Source: Elysia chlorotica
Lineage: Eukaryota; Mollusca; Gastropoda; Plakobranchidae
Direction of reading: 5' to 3'
Length of the DNA stretch: 64,000 nt
Assembly: GCA_003991915.1 (NCBI GenBank)
Contig: RQTK01000800.1
Location: 4,422-68,421, forward strand
Under the pieces are notes generated by a model. That model saw nothing but the letters and a program-made list of their open reading frames with translations. It was not told the DNA's origin and made no database searches. Within the stretch, counting starts at the first letter, position 1; the number at the start of each line of letters is the position of its first letter. Both the position numbers and the translations under genes were made by a program. Positions 1-12,603 of the stretch are shown here, in pieces.

Positions 1-840
1 GCTACACTGCTTGCCCCCCCCCCCCCCCCCATCCCCCACACACACACACCAATCTTATTTCTGCTGTTGTTTTTTCTTCTTTGCCCGTGTTTCTCCGGTT
101 CTCGCTGTAATCAATTTCTGCCTCTACCCCCTCTACACTGGGACCCTCTCTGCCTCTCCTCCGTTTATTCTTTCTCACCACGGACTCTGTCCATGTACGG
201 AGAAAAGGCCATGTCTGGAATCGGTCTAGATCTACTCCGGTGCAACAGTTAGAGACAACTGTTTAAACTCACACAACAGTGCTAGTGCTACGTGTTTTCT
301 CACTGTCCCAAGGCAATTGTTGTGGCAGTGCATTGAACAGCAGCATCGGATTCTAAATTAAAAGACGTTGTGGGTGCTGTAGAGGGATACTCAGACTGAA
401 TGGAGTATTTGGTGATCAAGTTTCTTCGAAACATTAAATTGGTTGAGTGAGCAAAGCATATCGTAATCATAATTCATAAGGATTCTAATTATGTGTACCA
501 TTTTTTCCAAAATGAACAAACCCTGTTTAATTTGAGTGTTTCATGATGAATGCATTTTCAAGACGAGTTCTGAGTTCTAAACAATGACAAGACCCTGTAC
601 GTATCAAGTGAGTCAACACACATGGATAATTAGTTACGCTCGGAAAGACATCAAGTTTAACAGTTGATAGGGATTTATTGAGGCAGAAGATTTAGCTTAA
701 TACTTTGCATAGATCAATTTACTTGATCAAGCTACCAATAGTACCATCAAAGTGACCATTGGACAATAACAAGAAACATCAAGTTTTCCTCTTCCAATCA
801 AAGGTTCCGGAAATCCACACGACGCTTTTTTGTCGTGGAA
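1..840. other. Intergenic, no gene recognised
   Basis: The stretch opens with a poly-C tract (about 15-30) and a short CA run. The remainder is AT-rich single-copy-looking sequence. Short open frames on both strands have no recognisable domain, splice context or coding character. Confidence 0.5.
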
Positions 841-847
841 CACTGAA

Positions 848-920
848 ATGTGAAGAAGAAGAAGAAGAAGAAAAAGAAGAAGAAGAAGAAGAACAAGAAG
901 AAGAAGAAGAAGAAGAAGAT
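848..920. repeat. GAA/AAG trinucleotide microsatellite
   Basis: A purine-only run of GAA units with a few interruptions. It is a simple repeat and no function is inferred. Confidence 0.9.
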
Positions 921-1008
921 GATGAAAAAGAATAGAGAGAGATAGAAAAAATGACAGAGAAAGGGAAAGAGAGGGGTCGGAGATTTATCTAGCCTATAAA
1001 TAGATAGA

Positions 1009-1260
<252 letters not shown>

Positions 1261-1262
1261 CA

Positions 1263-1316
1263 GTTGAGTTCGTTTAACGTCCAACATCAGCACTATAAAG
1301 GCTATATTGTGGACGG
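1263..1316 (-). mobile_element. SINE 3'-end fragment, - strand
   Basis: This matches, in reverse orientation, the 3' end of the SINE copies at 28000-28240 and 63498-63740. The shared features are a block reading as GTCCACAATATAGCC-like on the - strand, then AGTGCTGATGTTGGACGT, then an AACTCAAC end. The 5' body is absent. The GATA array starts directly after the SINE 3' end and a GA array lies at the broken side. Confidence 0.75.
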
Positions 1317-1345
1317 AGAGAGAGATTCAGAAAGAGAGAGAGAGC

Positions 1346-1392
<47 letters not shown>
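1317..1392. repeat. GA dinucleotide microsatellite
   Basis: Nearly pure GA units with a few GC/GATT interruptions. They sit directly against the truncated side of the SINE fragment. Confidence 0.95.
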
Positions 1393-1393
<1 letters not shown>

Positions 1394-1654
1394 AAGACAG
1401 AGACAGAAAGAGGGTAGAGCAATTCTCCCCAGATTTACTGGCGCATGAGGATTTTTTCTCTTTCTTCTGTGCGTCGATGTCAAAGTACTGTCTCAAGGCA
1501 AAAGATTTACTGAAAGTGAAATTACTTTAATTCAATTTTCAAATTTACCTTTACCACAGATTTCTATTAATAGAAATATGTGTCTTTTACCCAGATCTAA
1601 GGAAGACCAAGACCTCTTGCAACGAAAAGTGGCATGCTATTCAGTAACTTTAAC

Positions 1655-2265
1655 AACAAATGACAAAGCGCCATATGATGTGGTGTTAACAAGAACTGAA
1701 GAAGTGACCCAACAGCTTGTTTTTTTAAAATTTATTTTACGTAAACAACAAAAACAACAACAACAACAACAACAAAAGACCGTCCGTCACATGACATGTG
1801 AACACGAAACGACCCAATAGCCCAGTGATGTAATGTAAACAAGAAACGATCCATCAACGATATATGTTGCGACGTAATCAAGATTTGATCCACCAGCCAT
1901 ACGATATTAATTATGTAAACAAGAAATGACTACCAGTCGTGTAATGTGACGTAACCAAGAAGTGATCCAAAGCCATGTGATGTGATGTAAACGAGAAAAC
2001 ATTAATGACCCCCAGCCATATGATGTCAATGTGATGGTCATTAGCCACAATTTATGGAGTTATGTAAGCAAGATTTGGCCCATCAGCCACATGTGACGGA
2101 AACAAAAAACAACAACAAACAAACAAACAAAACAACAACAAAACACAACAACAATCCACCAACCATGTCATGTGACGCAAACAAAAGAAACAACGATGGG
2201 ACTTAACAAGATTTGACCCAGCAACCATGTGATTTGAAGTAAGCAGGAAATGACCCCCAGATCTT
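1655..2265. repeat. Degenerate tandem repeat, period roughly 45-60 bp
   Basis: A motif of the form CCATGTGATGTGATGTAAAC followed by AAGAAATGACCC recurs about ten times (for example near 1672, 1830, 1900, 1960, 2010, 2080, 2165 and 2225) with heavy divergence. One copy is broken by a CAA-rich low-complexity stretch (2100-2155). It looks like an old decayed satellite array. Period and copy number are read by eye and approximate. Confidence 0.6.
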
Positions 2266-2677
2266 TCACCCGTAACCGAGTCTGCATAGCGGCCATTTTA
2301 ATCTTTGTCTCTACATGGATTTTCAGAACTTTCTTTGCCTCTGAAAATATGACGTGAGTTGATGTTGTTCTATCTGAAAGGCCCTCTAGATTTATATCGA
2401 GTGCCATGCTTTTTCATCTCAACGTCTAAAAGAATCTTTCAAAACATGCCTTACATGAAAAACATTTTTTTTTCAATTCCTTACATACATCGGCACAAGA
2501 AGAATGATACATTTCGAATTAAGTGAAATGCACTGTATTTCAATATTAGCCCTTTAAAGCTCGTGTCCTTATCGTTCTTTCGAGAATTGCTATACTTTTC
2601 AACACACGTGTATGTTATGAAAAACAAAAATGTACGGCCATCTAATCGTAATCCACCACTTTCTTATCTATCCACAG

Positions 2678-4158
2678 ACTTGTTGCCTCAATCTGCAACG
2701 AGCGCTTTAAGAGATACAGTGACCCGACAGTTAGCTTGGACTTGCAAACGAGGACCATCAGACCAAACATCAAGCTCTTGTATGAACATGAGGAAAACTC
2801 AGTGAAGCCAAACGTCGCCCGGGCATCAACATGTTCTTTCTCAGATGAGACTGAGAGTAAAATATTATACAAGGTGGCTGAGTTAAACAAGCTATGTGGG
2901 AAGGCCATACTTCCTTCCGGCCTGTATCTAGGACACCCACGCTTGAAGTTCTTGCTGGTGGCGCCTCGAGGTCGCCTAGGCAACCAGATGTTTCTCCTGG
3001 CTTCGTCACTGGGAATTTCAAGCGGGCAAAATATGGCTGTTTGTCTTTCGCCAGAGCTGACTCTACCTGCACATTTCAGATTGAGGGAAATGGAGAACAT
3101 CAATTGGACTGGGGGGTGATACCTAGTCTCCTTCAAATACCATCATCATCATCTAAACTTTTCTCCTTCTCCTCATTATCATTATCATCACAATCAAGAC
3201 CACCCCCCTAATCATCACCTTCACCATAATTATCACCACTGCCACTATCATCATTGTAATCCCCCTCCATATTTTCCTCCTCCGTCTCCCACTCCCTCTT
3301 TTCCTCCTCCTTATCATAATCATCACCACCATAGCAAGTCTCAAATTTACAACGATCACGTTACCAACCAGTATCAAACTCACCATTTCCATAAGAATCT
3401 ATTAAATTGTTAAAAACATCTCCACGATGCCCTAAACTAGTAAAACTCTACACGCCAGCGCCTCTCCCGCTCCTTATTTGATATCATGCTTCCCCTCTGT
3501 TCCCTCCAGACTGAGCTTGTTGAAGGTTGCCGAGCGATCCTACGCCGCCTTCGACCGTTGTCTCTTCAAACTTCCACCCAGTGATACCAGACTCGACGGC
3601 TACCTGCAGAGCTACAAGTACTTCCACCATACCAGGGACAGAGTCAGAGATTACTTCACCTTTCACGATGCCACCTTGAACTCCGCATCTAAAATCTTAG
3701 ACACTCTATGGGACAGGGAGTCTTATCCCAGAAACATCACTGCCTTGGTTGGTGTTCACGTTAGACGTAAAGACATGAAGTCGAAGATCAACAAAGCTTT
3801 GGGCCATGTTTTGGCGACCAGGACCTATCTATTCAAAGCGTTTCATTGGATGATGGATGAGCTACCCAAGAAGAGAGTTGTGTTTGTTGTCGTCAGCGAT
3901 GATATCGCGTGGTGTGAGAGGTTTTTGAGCGGACGTTACGCCAGAGTGGCTCCCCCAGCTTCTGCAGAAACTCACTTGGCGCTATTGGCTAGCTGTGATC
4001 ACGTGATTATGTCTGTCGGCACGTTCGGCTGGTGGGGAGCTTGGCTAGCTGGAGGCAAAGTTGTCTACTACAAAAATTACCCCGCCCCTAATTCTCCTCT
4101 GGCTAAGGGATTCAACAGGTCCGATTTTTTCTTACCTTCATGGGTGGGTCTTTCTTGA
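2678..4158 (+). CDS. GT11 alpha-1,2-fucosyltransferase-like (partial, 5' exon missing)
   Basis: Predicted type II Golgi enzyme that would move L-fucose from GDP-fucose to a terminal galactose in alpha-1,2 linkage (FUT1/FUT2 family). Exon a is 2678-3115 (acceptor TCCACAG, donor GGG/GTGATA) and exon b is 3510-4158 (acceptor CCCTCCAG). Both phases agree and about 361 residues result, against 343 for human FUT2. Exon a carries the N-terminal family signature APRGRLGNQMFLLASSLGI. Exon b carries the GDP-fucose motif VGVHVRRKDM, then the conserved SDDIAWC, LLASCDHVIMSVGTFGWWGA and a C-terminal FLPSWVGLS. The expected short cytoplasmic tail and transmembrane anchor would be on an upstream exon that I could not find; nothing convincing lies at 2263-2677. 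The intron (3116-3509) is rich in CATCAT and CTCCTC tracts. Vertebrate enzymes have G where this has K in HVRRKD. Family assignment is strong; acceptor specificity is inference. Confidence 0.85.
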
Positions 4159-6213
<2,055 letters not shown>

Positions 6214-6525
6214 ATGGGTCGGAAAAGAGGTAGATTTAACCAAACCTCAGACTCTGAGAATTCTCCAATAACATCCAGATTAGACCCGACCCAGCCTCAA
6301 ATCACCCCATTTCTAAGCAATATCCACGACCCAGAAATTATTTTTAAAAAGCTCGAAAGTGTTGAAAGCAAAATTGTTCAGGAAAACCTCAAGTGAGTCA
6401 TAGCCGCATTGGAAAACATTGAGGAAACAACTGGAATGAAAATCAACCAATGCTGCGAAATCGCAAGAGACCGTGAAAGATGGAGATCCCTGGCATCCAA
6501 CCTCCGAAAGGAGAAGGAACCCCGG
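6214..6525 (+). pseudogene. Non-LTR retrotransposon remnant (ends only)
   Basis: The frame opening at 6214 (MGRKRGRFN...) has a basic start and a short heptad-like stretch (IFKKLESVESKIVQENL), as in LINE ORF1 N-termini. It stops near 6394. Past the stop, 6409-6525 reads GMKINQCCEIARDRERWRSL, which resembles the extreme C-terminus of LINE ORF2 proteins (xxARDRxxWRSL). A GGTGA repeat tail follows. This looks like the two ends of one LINE joined by an internal deletion. The C-terminal match is the better supported part; the ORF1 link is inference. Confidence 0.45.
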
Positions 6526-6540
6526 TGAGGTGAGGTGAGT

Positions 6541-6617
6541 TGAGGCAGACACATAGTTTTATATCTTATATTACTCTTTATTGAGGCAAACAAATAGTTT
6601 TATATCTTATATTACTA
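6541..6617. repeat. 41-bp tandem duplication
   Basis: Two copies of a unit running TTGAGGCA...ATAGTTTTATATCTTATATTACT, offset 41 bp, directly after the LINE tail. They differ at a few positions. Confidence 0.85.
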
Positions 6618-6956
6618 GAAATGAGAGTTTTTGTGTGCTCATCAAGTCTTTCTCATTCCAATCCCCTTTCTTATTTGATCATTGCCTTTCTTCAGAATCA
6701 ATATTAGTTATTATGAATGTTTTCATTTTACTCTAGCGAAATTGAAACAGTGAAACTGACTGTCCTTTTAGGAATTTTTCTTAAACACCTTTTCTGCTAG
6801 CGCACCCCAGCAGGGTGCATAAATATAACCCAACCTCGAACCCAGAATATTTGACGAAAATACACCGTTTTGTTTCCTGTTCATATCTTCATCCATGTTT
6901 TTAACTGCTCAAAAATAGAGAGAGTGATTTCCCTTTGTTTTCTGGTGACGCCAACT

Positions 6957-7095
6957 GCAGGGCTGCCAGATGGCCACGTGCGTGGCCAAAATAATAACAA
7001 ATTGGCCACACCGAAAATCTCTCGGCCGCGAAAAAAAAATCATGGCCACAGATCTGAATTTGGCCACGTGGGAATCAGAAATTGGCAACTCGGCT
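6957..7095 (+). mobile_element. hAT left terminus with subterminal repeats
   Basis: CAGGGCTGCCAG at 6958 is a typical hAT terminal inverted repeat. It is followed within 140 bp by five or six copies of TGGCCAC/TGGCCA in both orientations, as in hAT subterminal transposase-binding arrays. A hAT transposase remnant starts about 550 bp downstream in the expected direction. No matching right terminus (CTGGCAGCCCTG) was found in the next 7 kb, so the element is probably truncated or interrupted on the right. The 7096-7643 interval is presumed 5' non-coding sequence of this element. Confidence 0.6.
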
Positions 7096-7643
7096 AAAAG
7101 AAATTATTGTATTTTTTTATAAATTAAAAAAGAACCAACTAAACCTAATACCAAATACCAGTATGAAACACAAGAGACACAAAATGTGGTTTTGCAGTAC
7201 GGAAGAAGAAAATCTGGCTAGGCTTATATTTTCGCGGCCTTGGGGCTTGGTGCGATACCGTGCGAATGAAACTGGTCTAGCTTGAACCTTATTTTCCAGG
7301 AAAAAATGTGCACGTGCATTGCTTGTGGCTTTCATGTTCTTAATAGTTTGAGTACGCCTAGCCTAAGCTGGTTCAGTTTGTGTCTTGATGACATTCTTTG
7401 TCTGGTGATATTTTATTTTTCATGTGTTGAATTTGTGCTTAATTTCAATTAAAACAAAGTGTTTGTGATCTAGACATCTAGATTTAAATTGAAATATAGA
7501 TCTAGATCTAGACTTGATTAACTAAATCTTACCGACTGGCTTCATCCTATCAATCAAAGAAGAGGAAGGGTGATAACAGTTGTAGCTCAAAATCAAGCAC
7601 AAGAAAATACTAGAAAATTTTGGAGAACAAATATGTTGGCTGA

Positions 7644-9456
7644 ATGAAGACAGTGAGGGAAATACTTTTTTGTAAACGGTGTAGAAAAAGCATGCTGCCA
7701 AAAATCTACAACATAGGCAAACACGAGACGTCCGACGAACATTTAAAGCGAGTTCGCGGATCACAAATGAACCAGCCACTACCTGTTATATCATCACCTC
7801 GACGTCCCCCCATTGAAGCAGGCTTAAAGCTAGCAGAGATCCAGCTCGCTGTGGGAATTGCATGCCACTGTTCAATTGTTGCAGTTGACCGTATTGGCAA
7901 AATCGTTGTAAAGCACAGCCAGGGTAGTAACTAGTATGTTTGGGAAAATGAGGCTACATAGAAAAAAAAGTGTTCAAAATTGATCACAGAAGTTGTTAGC
8001 GTTAACCTTAAAATGAGCTGAAATCAAGTGCATATGGCAAACATGTTTGTGTGCTGATAGACTAATCTACAGATATCAGGACAGTGAAAAACCTGTGTGT
8101 GTGTTCGATTTTATAGTGAAAGTGAATCTAAAATTCTAACAGCTTTTGTTGGATTGGTGAAAGTTGTTGAAGCAACGGGTGCAACGTTGTTTGATGCTCT
8201 GAAGGGTGAATTAGCAACAATAGGACTAGACTTAGCCAACTGTATTGGCTTTGCTTGTGATGGAGCTTCGGTCATGGTCGGAGAGTACAATTCTGTGTGG
8301 TCCAGAATAAGGGACACGTCTCCGAACTGTGTTTTCATGAAGTGTATCTGCCATTCACTTGCCCTAAGTGTAGAACACGCGTTTGAAAAAATGTCGTCGA
8401 ATCTTGGATTACTTTTGAAAGAAATCCGAAACTGTTTTCCAAGAGCATAATAAAAAGGGAACGTTCAAGGAGCTTGTGAGCATCATGGATGTCAACAATG
8501 AACAGGCTGGAAACCCTCTTCCATTCCAGAAACTCTGTGCCACCCGATGGCTAGTTCGAGGTAAAGTTATCTACAGTATGCTCGTGAACTGGGATGAATT
8601 AAAAGCCTACTTCGTGGCAGCAGAACCAGTATGCACCGCTGACTCGAGGTACAAAGCACGTACGATACTCAACATGTTGAATGACCCTGTGAACCTGCTG
8701 TACTTTCATTTTTTTATCCCTAATTATTTCTGAATTTGAATCAGAGAATGCTTTCTTTCAATCCCTGAACGCAAATCCAGAAGAGATGGTAAAGGAACTC
8801 TATCTCCATCTGAGGTCTTTGAAGGCAAGAGTGTACGATGTACACGGCAAGGCAAAACTACTGGAGCATGTGGACTTTGGTGCAAAGTTCACGAATGAAG
8901 CAAACAAAGTAGATGATACGTCAACAATAACTGCCGTTCAACAGAGGTGTTACAGTTTTTTGATGGAAGCCATTTCTCAATTAGAAAACAGGTTACCGCC
9001 ATCAGAAAACGTCTTCAAAAATCTGCGCAAGCTGAGCCCCAAAGTTGTATTGTGTCAGTTTGATCGACCAGCTTAAAGTGCTTGGCCAGTGAAGCATTTG
9101 ATTCTGGACCCATCAACAGAAGAGCAGTACAGGAAAATGTTGCACGTTGACTGAGCTTCTGAGATTGTTTTTGGTGGAGAAATTCCCATGGACCCCATAC
9201 AGTTTGGAGTGGACTATTGAAACATGAGAATAGTTCAGGACAAAACCCGTTCAAGTACATTGCAGAGTATGCACTGAGATGCCTGACAGCCCCTGTGAGC
9301 AATGCCGTTTGCGAACGTATTTTCTCATTTGTAACCAGTATTAAAACAAAATCCAGAAGCACAATGAGCAACAAGATGCTTGAGGCCATATTGAGGATCA
9401 GAACAGTTTTAAAATTTGGAGAGAAATGCTGCACTTCCAGCCTACTGATGAAATGA
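7644..9456 (+). pseudogene. hAT-family transposase, decayed
   Basis: Five blocks in three frames read in order like one hAT transposase (ZMYM/DUF4371-like group). A zinc-binding N-terminal block reads FCKRCRKSM...KHETSDEHLKR (7644-7934). The core reads CIGFACDGASVMVGEYNSV and MKCICHSLALSVEHAF (8097-8450). Next come LCATRWLVRGKV...NWDELKAYF (8476-8733) and a helical block (8786-9076). The C-terminal dimerisation domain follows, with APVSNAVCERIFSFV...STMSNKMLEAILRIR (9217-9456). Frameshifts or stops separate the blocks, and 7935-8096 does not match the family, so the copy is dead as an enzyme. It lies just downstream of a hAT left terminus. The C-terminal block runs into the piggyBac fragment in the same frame. 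Confidence 0.8.
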
Positions 9457-9459
9457 GTC

Positions 9460-10341
9460 TTGAGTAGGCCAATGTATTGGGAAAAGAGTCCAGACTGCCA
9501 CATCGGAGGAGTTGCAAACCTTATGCCCCGGAACAGGTTTGACCTCCTCATGCGCTACCTCCATGTGTGCGACAATCAACGTCTGCCACAGAACGACAAG
9601 ATGGCAAAGCTGCGACGGTACTATTGCCTGATGAATGAGAAATTTCTCCGTTTCTTTGTGCCATCACAGAACATATGTGTTGATAAGTCCATGGTTCCCT
9701 ACTATGGACGGCATTCGTCGAAACAGTACATCAGAGGAAAGCCCATTCAATTTGGGTACAAACAGTGGGTCTTAGCTAAAGACAATGGGTATATAGTTCA
9801 ATTTGAGCCATACTGTGGGGCCGACATGAAAATGAAAGCGGAATTGGGACTGGGTGGTTCAGTGGTGATGGATTTGTTGGCAGAACTTCCAGAGGAACTT
9901 CCGTTCAAATTATACATTGACAATTTTTTCACTGGCCTGCCTCTCCTCCAAGCCCTCTCAGAGAAGGGAATTGGCGCAACGTGCACCATCAGAACAAACA
10001 GGGTAGAGAAGTGTCCTTTAGATGGCAATAAGCTGAAAAAGGAAAAGCGAGTGGAGTGTGACTATCGCCTAGACAAAACGGAACACTTGATGGTCCTCCA
10101 GTGGAACGACAACAACCTTGTCACACTCACAGTGGCCAGTAATTGCGACGGCATCTACCCAACAAAGACAGTTAGGAGGTGGTCAAAGAAGGAAAAGGCA
10201 TTCGTCAATATTGAACAACCACAGGCCATTCACCTTTACAATCGCAGTATGGGTGGTGCCGACCGTGCTGACCAAAACATCTCTTACTGTCGGGTCAACA
10301 TGAGAATTACAGTCGTTCCTGATTCTTTCTACCGCGTTTAG
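9460..10341 (+). pseudogene. piggyBac transposase catalytic domain, truncated both ends
   Basis: This continuous frame matches the piggyBac (PGBD) transposase core from MYWEKSPD and MPRNRFDLLMRYLHVCDNQ onward. All three catalytic aspartates of the DDD triad are visible: ICVDKSMVPYYGRHS, KLYIDNFFTG and YNRSMGGADRADQ. Similarity stops abruptly after CRVNMR, and the frame ends in an unrelated tail (ITVVPDSFYRV). The N-terminal region and the C-terminal cysteine-rich domain are absent. No TTAA-flanked termini were identified. The core has no internal stop, which suggests either a recent insertion or conserved use. It is called a pseudogene because the usual ends are missing. Confidence 0.85.
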
Positions 10342-10556
10342 ATCTAGTTTTCTACGTGTATCTTTCTCTACTCCTTCATTTCTACAAGGAAATAGAGCTG
10401 ATTAATTTGCTGACGTTTGTTATTGCTATTATAGTTGCAAGTTTGCTTTCAAGTTTGTTGAGATCTAGATTGAGATCGAGATTAGATGTGTAGTGTGATT
10501 ATATTACGTGAGTATTTATTTTGAGTTTACTTTATTATCATGTTTAACCTCCACTA

Positions 10557-11452
10557 TGGAGGCTGCTGCAGATTCTGCTGAGGCTTCTGTTGGTCCGTCT
10601 AGGCCCAAGCGCGCTTGCTGCGATTGCCATCCTCCCGCTCTAATCAATCATAAACCTAGCTCATTTGTTGAGACATACCGGCAGCGAGCAACAAACTATC
10701 GATTTCTGCCAGCAGTACGGCTTACTGCCTAAGACAGTAAATTGCCCAAAGTGTAACAACACTCTAGAGAAGATTCACGTACGCCCCGCAGCCAGCAGCT
10801 CATCCACCACCAATAAACTGCTCTTCAGGTGCTACAAGAACCGCTGCTCCGGCACTGTCAGCCCCAGGAAGGGCACTTGGTTCGAAGCGACCAAGATCCC
10901 TCTGAGGAAGACTCTCGTTCTAACGTATTTATGGACGAGGAAAACATCGTACAAAGACGCTGTGCATGAAACGTCTGGCCCTGAGTTTGGCGACAAGTCA
11001 ACGTCCACGGAAACAGTTGCAGACCTTTTTTCCTACTGCAGGGAGGTCTGTGCTGAGTCGCTGTTAGAGGACAGGGCATCAGATACGGTGACACTAATCG
11101 GAGGCCCCAACCTCACCGTGGAAATCGACGAGGCAAAGTTTGGAAAAAGGAAATTCCACAGAGGACGTTTGGTCGAGGGGCAGTGGGTGTTGGGCGGCAT
11201 CTGCCGGTCCAACGATCTGCCGACACCCTCTTGGCACTGATCCAAGAGCGGGTAGCACCGGGCTCCCACATAATAACCGACGAGTGGCGGGCGTACAGCC
11301 GTTTAGCCACCGTCGGATATACTCACGGGACTGTAAATCATTCACAGAATTTTGTGAATACCGAGACTGGGGCTAACACAAATTTGATCGAAAACACCTG
11401 GTGGTGTATCAAACGTTCACTGCCAGCCACCCACACCAGAAAAGAACATTAA
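10557..11452 (+). pseudogene. Merlin / IS1595-like transposase, frameshifted
   Basis: The reading starts with MEAAADSAEASVGPSRPKRA (10557) and must shift frame near 10665-10690 to continue as IDFCQQYGLLPKTVNCPKC. The rest shows the Merlin order: a CPKC...C...C zinc ribbon, then the DDE domain with D1 in VEIDEAKFGKRKFHRGR...WVLGGICR, D2 in IITDEWRAYSRL and E in NLIENTWWCIKRSLP. A second shift near 11190-11215, probably with loss of about a dozen codons, separates GGICR from SADTLLALIQERV. All three catalytic acids survive, but the frame is broken at least twice. No terminal inverted repeats were found. Confidence 0.8.
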
Positions 11453-11517
11453 AAGCTGTATGCAAGGTATTCTACCTGACCACCCTTGGATAAAACGAAA
11501 AAAGTGATTCTGCAGTA

Positions 11518-12603
11518 ATGCGGATTCTCCACAGTGCACCTGTTGAGAGTACAAGTCCTGCTGCTGACAAGAGAGGGAGACATGAGCCACATAACAAACT
11601 GGTCCATGATGACATTTCCCGTCACATTTTACAGTATAACCCAGCAGTGCATCACTACAGAAGGGAGCACGCACCAAATCGCCTATACCTTCCTTCGGAC
11701 ATAACAATAACTGACATGCATGCTGACTTTTGTCGAGAAGTGAAGCGAGTCTGTTACATGTAAAAAGCACTCGGAGCACATGGGTGATAGAGGCACTGCC
11801 GAGGCCTGTGGATGTGAGCTGTGCCAACACCATTCAGAGCACATAAGGAGAAGGGACGAGACCAGGGCTGCTTACAAAATGGATGCCGGAAGAACTGATG
11901 ATCAAGAGATCATAACACCCGTTGACCTACAAAAAGTAATGATGCTGCCCCGCCTGCCAGGATTAAAGTCATGTGCCTTTACTAAAAGAATCGTTGTCTT
12001 TAACGAGACATTTGCGGGGCTTGGCACATCATGTAATAACGTCGCGGTTGTGTGGAATGAATCCGTTTCCGGTAGAAACGCCGATGACATTTGCTCTGCG
12101 TATTGGAAATTTTTCAAGAAGGAGAGAGATGCAAAATCCTTCATCCTGTGGGGCGATAACTGCAGTGCCCAAAATAAGAATTGGACTTTTTTTTTAGTTT
12201 CCTTGCCACAGCAGTGAACAGCCATGACATCTCGGCTAATGAAATCACCTTCAAGTATCTCGAAACAGGCCACACATTCATGGCTGCTGATTCGGTGCAC
12301 CAAAGCATAAAGAGGCAACTGAAGAAATGTGGGGATGTCAGAGATTTCCAAGAGTACGCTGATTCCCTGGAGAAAGCTCGATGCAAAGTTATCAATATGG
12401 AAGCAACCAGTTTCAAGCTTTGGAAAGATCACTCCAACAGAGCAAATTTAAACAAAGGTGGCCATAAGCTCTCGAACGTGGCAGTCGTCCAGTTCAGAAG
12501 AGGGTCACGACTGCTCTTCTACAAGAATACTCATGAAAGCAATACCCCTTTCCTTACCGCTGATTTCTTGAAGAAGAAATCTAACATAAGCGCTCTGCCT
12601 TAG
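11518..12603 (+). pseudogene. DUF7869-type transposon-associated protein, two frame breaks
   Basis: Three consecutive blocks form one protein of a family common in repeats of cnidarians, arthropods and molluscs. Block 1 (11518-11763) has DKRGRHEPHN and the HHYRREHAPNRLYL signature. Block 2 (11780-12217) has a Cys/His knuckle (CGCELCQHH) and ends in LWGDNCSAQNKNW. Block 3 (12181-12603) has YLETGHTFMAADSVHQSI and RRGSRLLFYKN...FLKKK. The break between blocks 2 and 3 coincides with a run of T at about 12187-12196, so it could be a homopolymer error or real. The acidic residues in the GDNCSAQNKNW and GHTFMAADSVH motifs suggest an RNase-H-like/DDE fold, which is inference. An AATAAA (12632-12637) follows the stop closely. 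Confidence 0.65.

Noticed and set aside
2642..3136. A 164-codon frame on the - strand
   Set aside because: It is the antisense shadow of the fucosyltransferase exon at 2678-3115.
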